From the NCBI GenBank assembly GCA_002005505.1, contig KV908458.1:25001-66949 (forward strand): a DNA stretch of 41,949 nucleotides, in the 5' to 3' direction. Every line of letters begins with the position of its first letter. Position 1 is the stretch's first letter. Made by a program: the position numbers and the translations under genes. The notes under the pieces are model-generated. The model searched no databases. It saw nothing but the letters and a program-made list of their open reading frames with translations, and was not told the DNA's origin. The DNA comes from Botryococcus braunii. Lineage: Eukaryota; Chlorophyta; Trebouxiophyceae. Positions 40,134-41,949 of the stretch are shown piece by piece.

Positions 40134-40838
40134 TGTTATAATAGTGACCGAACATTTTGGTGCCTTTCCCTCAGAAGAGTAATAGTGGCCAGATCAGCCT
40201 CAATGAATAATAGGTGGCAGAACCTAGGAGTTTTGCCAGATCCCATCTAGACCAATTGTACGTTGTTTAGGAAGGATGAGGTAATCAGACACGGTTTGCT
40301 AGAAAGGATTTATGACGCCGGCGTGCAAGGACGAGGCACTTGATTGGGACATTAAAGGCACTTCGGGTGCTTATCTCTTGACTGTTGCCTATCAAGTCCT
40401 CATTCACATTCGGTCACTGCTTGTTCTCCTACACACAACAAGAGTACCGACGAGCTAATCACCCTTCGTGCCCGGGTCATACAGGTAAACTGACGTTAAG
40501 AGACTGAAGCCTCATTGACATTGGGTTAGGAAAGGTCTAGGTAATATTATTAAGTTGATGCTAAGGTTTTCCTCGGTGAACCCTGATAATGCAGACTATC
40601 GGTAGTTACGTAGATTGAGTAGTTTGAATTACGGAGCGATGAGAGAAAGCAAGTAGCATTGTAATGACTTGATTGGGACATTAAAGGCACTTCGGGTGCT
40701 TATCTCTTGACTGTTGCCTATCAAGTCCTCATTCACATTCGGTCACTGCTTGTTCTCCTACACACAACAAGAGTACCGACGAGCTAATCACCCTTCGTGC
40801 CCGGGTCATACAGGGAACGCCGAACACAGAAGTTTACA
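40134..40838 (+). repeat. 3' LTR of copia element A
   Basis: 705 bases, with one visible difference from 27683-28387. Modules at 40338-40485 and 40667-40814 are identical by eye. It is followed at once by the target copy GTAAT. Confidence 0.97.
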
Positions 40839-40843
40839 GTAAT

Positions 40844-41117
40844 AACTCACTCTGGGAGGTATAAAGAAGTGCTGTTTCTTTCGTTTAACAATTTCTGTGT
40901 CCTCAGGAATATTTGAATACTGCGGACAGTTACCGGAAGGGTTGTGATTTGTCAAACGTTTACAACCTTTGGCCATTTTGGGAAGCTAAGCGTGTACTCT
41001 TTCTCCTAAAACTAGGTTTAGCTTCCTGGGCAATACCTGCATACACTTCAGGCCTATCCACTGAGCTTTGTGGGACGGTGTCTCTTGTATGCACAATCTC
41101 ACACTTCGGCAAGGTAG
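40844..41117. other. Short host interval, no gene supported
   Basis: Between element A and the solo LTR. A plus-strand frame is open from 40913 and runs into the solo LTR, but it starts without ATG and has no recognisable motif. Rejoined with 27637-27677 this is the original A target region. Confidence 0.5.
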
Positions 41118-41864
41118 GTTGGTGTTGAGTTCTGAACATTATTATTGAATGCCTTGTGCTTTAAATGATCTTCAGATGTGCACTATTAGGATATGGGTCC
41201 ATTGAGAACATAAGGTACCTTAAGACACGTTAGATTGTGGACGATTTCGAACACAAGGTACAATTGTATGCAATCTGATTGCAATCTGAACTAGATTACG
41301 CGTTAGTGTGAAAGGACTATTGAAGCTGCGGTCACCACATAGTCGAGCAACTGGTTTGGAAATATACTGGGCACATAAGGATGCCAGTCTTGTTCATGCA
41401 GTTGCATGTGTCTAAAGAGCAGACAGTCGTCGAGGACTGTAGCTGGAGAGGCACGAACTTACGACCTGTCTGCTTGCTTACAGGTGCGGTGACGCAGGGT
41501 GTGTATTGGTAATGTGTTCATGTTTGATTGCTTGTTTGTAAGTGAACCATCTTAGTGTACAATCAAGTCTCCCAAACAGCTAAGGGACGGAGTCTTGATT
41601 GAGTATAGGAAGGTACTTGCTTTCAGCCGTCGGGAGCTTATCCGTGTTGTAGATGCTCATTGACAGATCAACGTGTAACGGAACTGGTTTGGAAAGATAC
41701 TGGGCACGTGTGCACATAAGGATGCCAGTCTTGTTCATGCAGTTGCATGTGTCTAAAGAGCAGACAGTCGTCGAGGACTGTAGCTGGAGAGGCACGAACT
41801 TACGACCTGTCTGCTTGCAATTGCTTACAGGATACGCCACTGCCCATAACCTTTTTACAGTTGG
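41118..41864 (+). mobile_element. Solo LTR of the B family with target duplication
   Basis: 41123-41859 (737 bases) starts TGTTGAGTTCTGAACATT and ends CCCATAACCTTTTTACA like the LTRs of B, in the opposite orientation, and is flanked by GTTGG (41118-41122 and 41860-41864). No primer site or polypurine tract adjoins it, so an older copy has been reduced to one LTR by LTR-LTR recombination. Many substitutions separate it from B's LTRs. It too has the duplicated module (about 41349-41485 and 41692-41830). Confidence 0.93.
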
Positions 41865-41949
41865 CAAGTCCCCATCTGGGGTCCCTATGTGTGAAGGAAA
41901 ATGGGTCCTCTCTTCAAGCTCTCCGAGTATTCCTCCCCCTTTCTCTGTA

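Larger units (their letters stand above)
27678..40843 (+). mobile_element. Ty1/copia retrotransposon A, with element B nested in it
   Basis: The element runs 27683-40838 and is flanked by the target duplication GTAAT (27678-27682 and 40839-40843). Its two 705-bp LTRs differ by a single base that I can see (28239 A versus 40690 C), so the insertion is young. In order: 5' LTR, primer site, extra ORF, gag start, [element B], rest of gag and pol, a 737-base assembly gap, end of pol, polypurine tract AGGCAAGGGGAAG (40121-40133), 3' LTR. Removing B and one target copy (6,957 bases, a multiple of three) restores the gag frame across the insertion point. Confidence 0.95.

Overview
This is a nuclear window from a eukaryote. 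Genes have many GT-AG introns, there is a chromodomain Ty3 element and two Ty1/copia elements, and long GA/CT and homopolymer tracts abound. No prokaryotic operons and no rRNA or tRNA genes were recognised. Intron-rich host genes, a TGTAA box after one of them and the kinds of retrotransposon suggest a green alga; a prasinophyte-like genome is my guess, not something the sequence proves.

Layout. 1-1745: no gene, a diverged direct repeat and a short palindrome. 1746-6741: a minus-strand Ty3 chromovirus with intact gag and a pol broken by one frameshift and one stop; no LTR pair found. 6742-9416: intergenic DNA with a 166-bp fold-back carrying C18/G18 arms, several perfect palindromes, a 74-bp tandem repeat and a poly-A run. 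9417-17728 (+): a ten-exon gene whose exons join into one 589-residue charged coiled-coil protein; two of its 3' splice sites lie inside perfect tandem duplications. 17729-20387: intergenic, with a probable LINE remnant. 20388-25465 (-): a second, convergent gene, modelled as eight exons with only phase-0 introns, encoding a secreted Ala/Gln-rich protein of about 520 residues. 25466-27677: repeats, a (CT)n tract and a retroelement endonuclease-like fragment.

27678-40843 is a nested retrotransposon. Copia element A (+) has 705-bp LTRs and target duplication GTAAT. Copia element B (-), with target duplication GGTGC and an intact 1,722-codon gag-pol, sits inside A's gag. A carries an additional 174-residue ORF between its primer site and gag. 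Both elements appear to use an internal (anticodon-arm) segment of initiator tRNA-Met as primer. A 737-base assembly gap lies in A's pol, and single-base deletions cluster beside it. 41118-41864 is an older solo LTR of the B family with its own target duplication GTTGG.

The host genes look unrelated to each other. The retrotransposons form a history: an old LINE fragment and solo LTR, then A, then B inside A.
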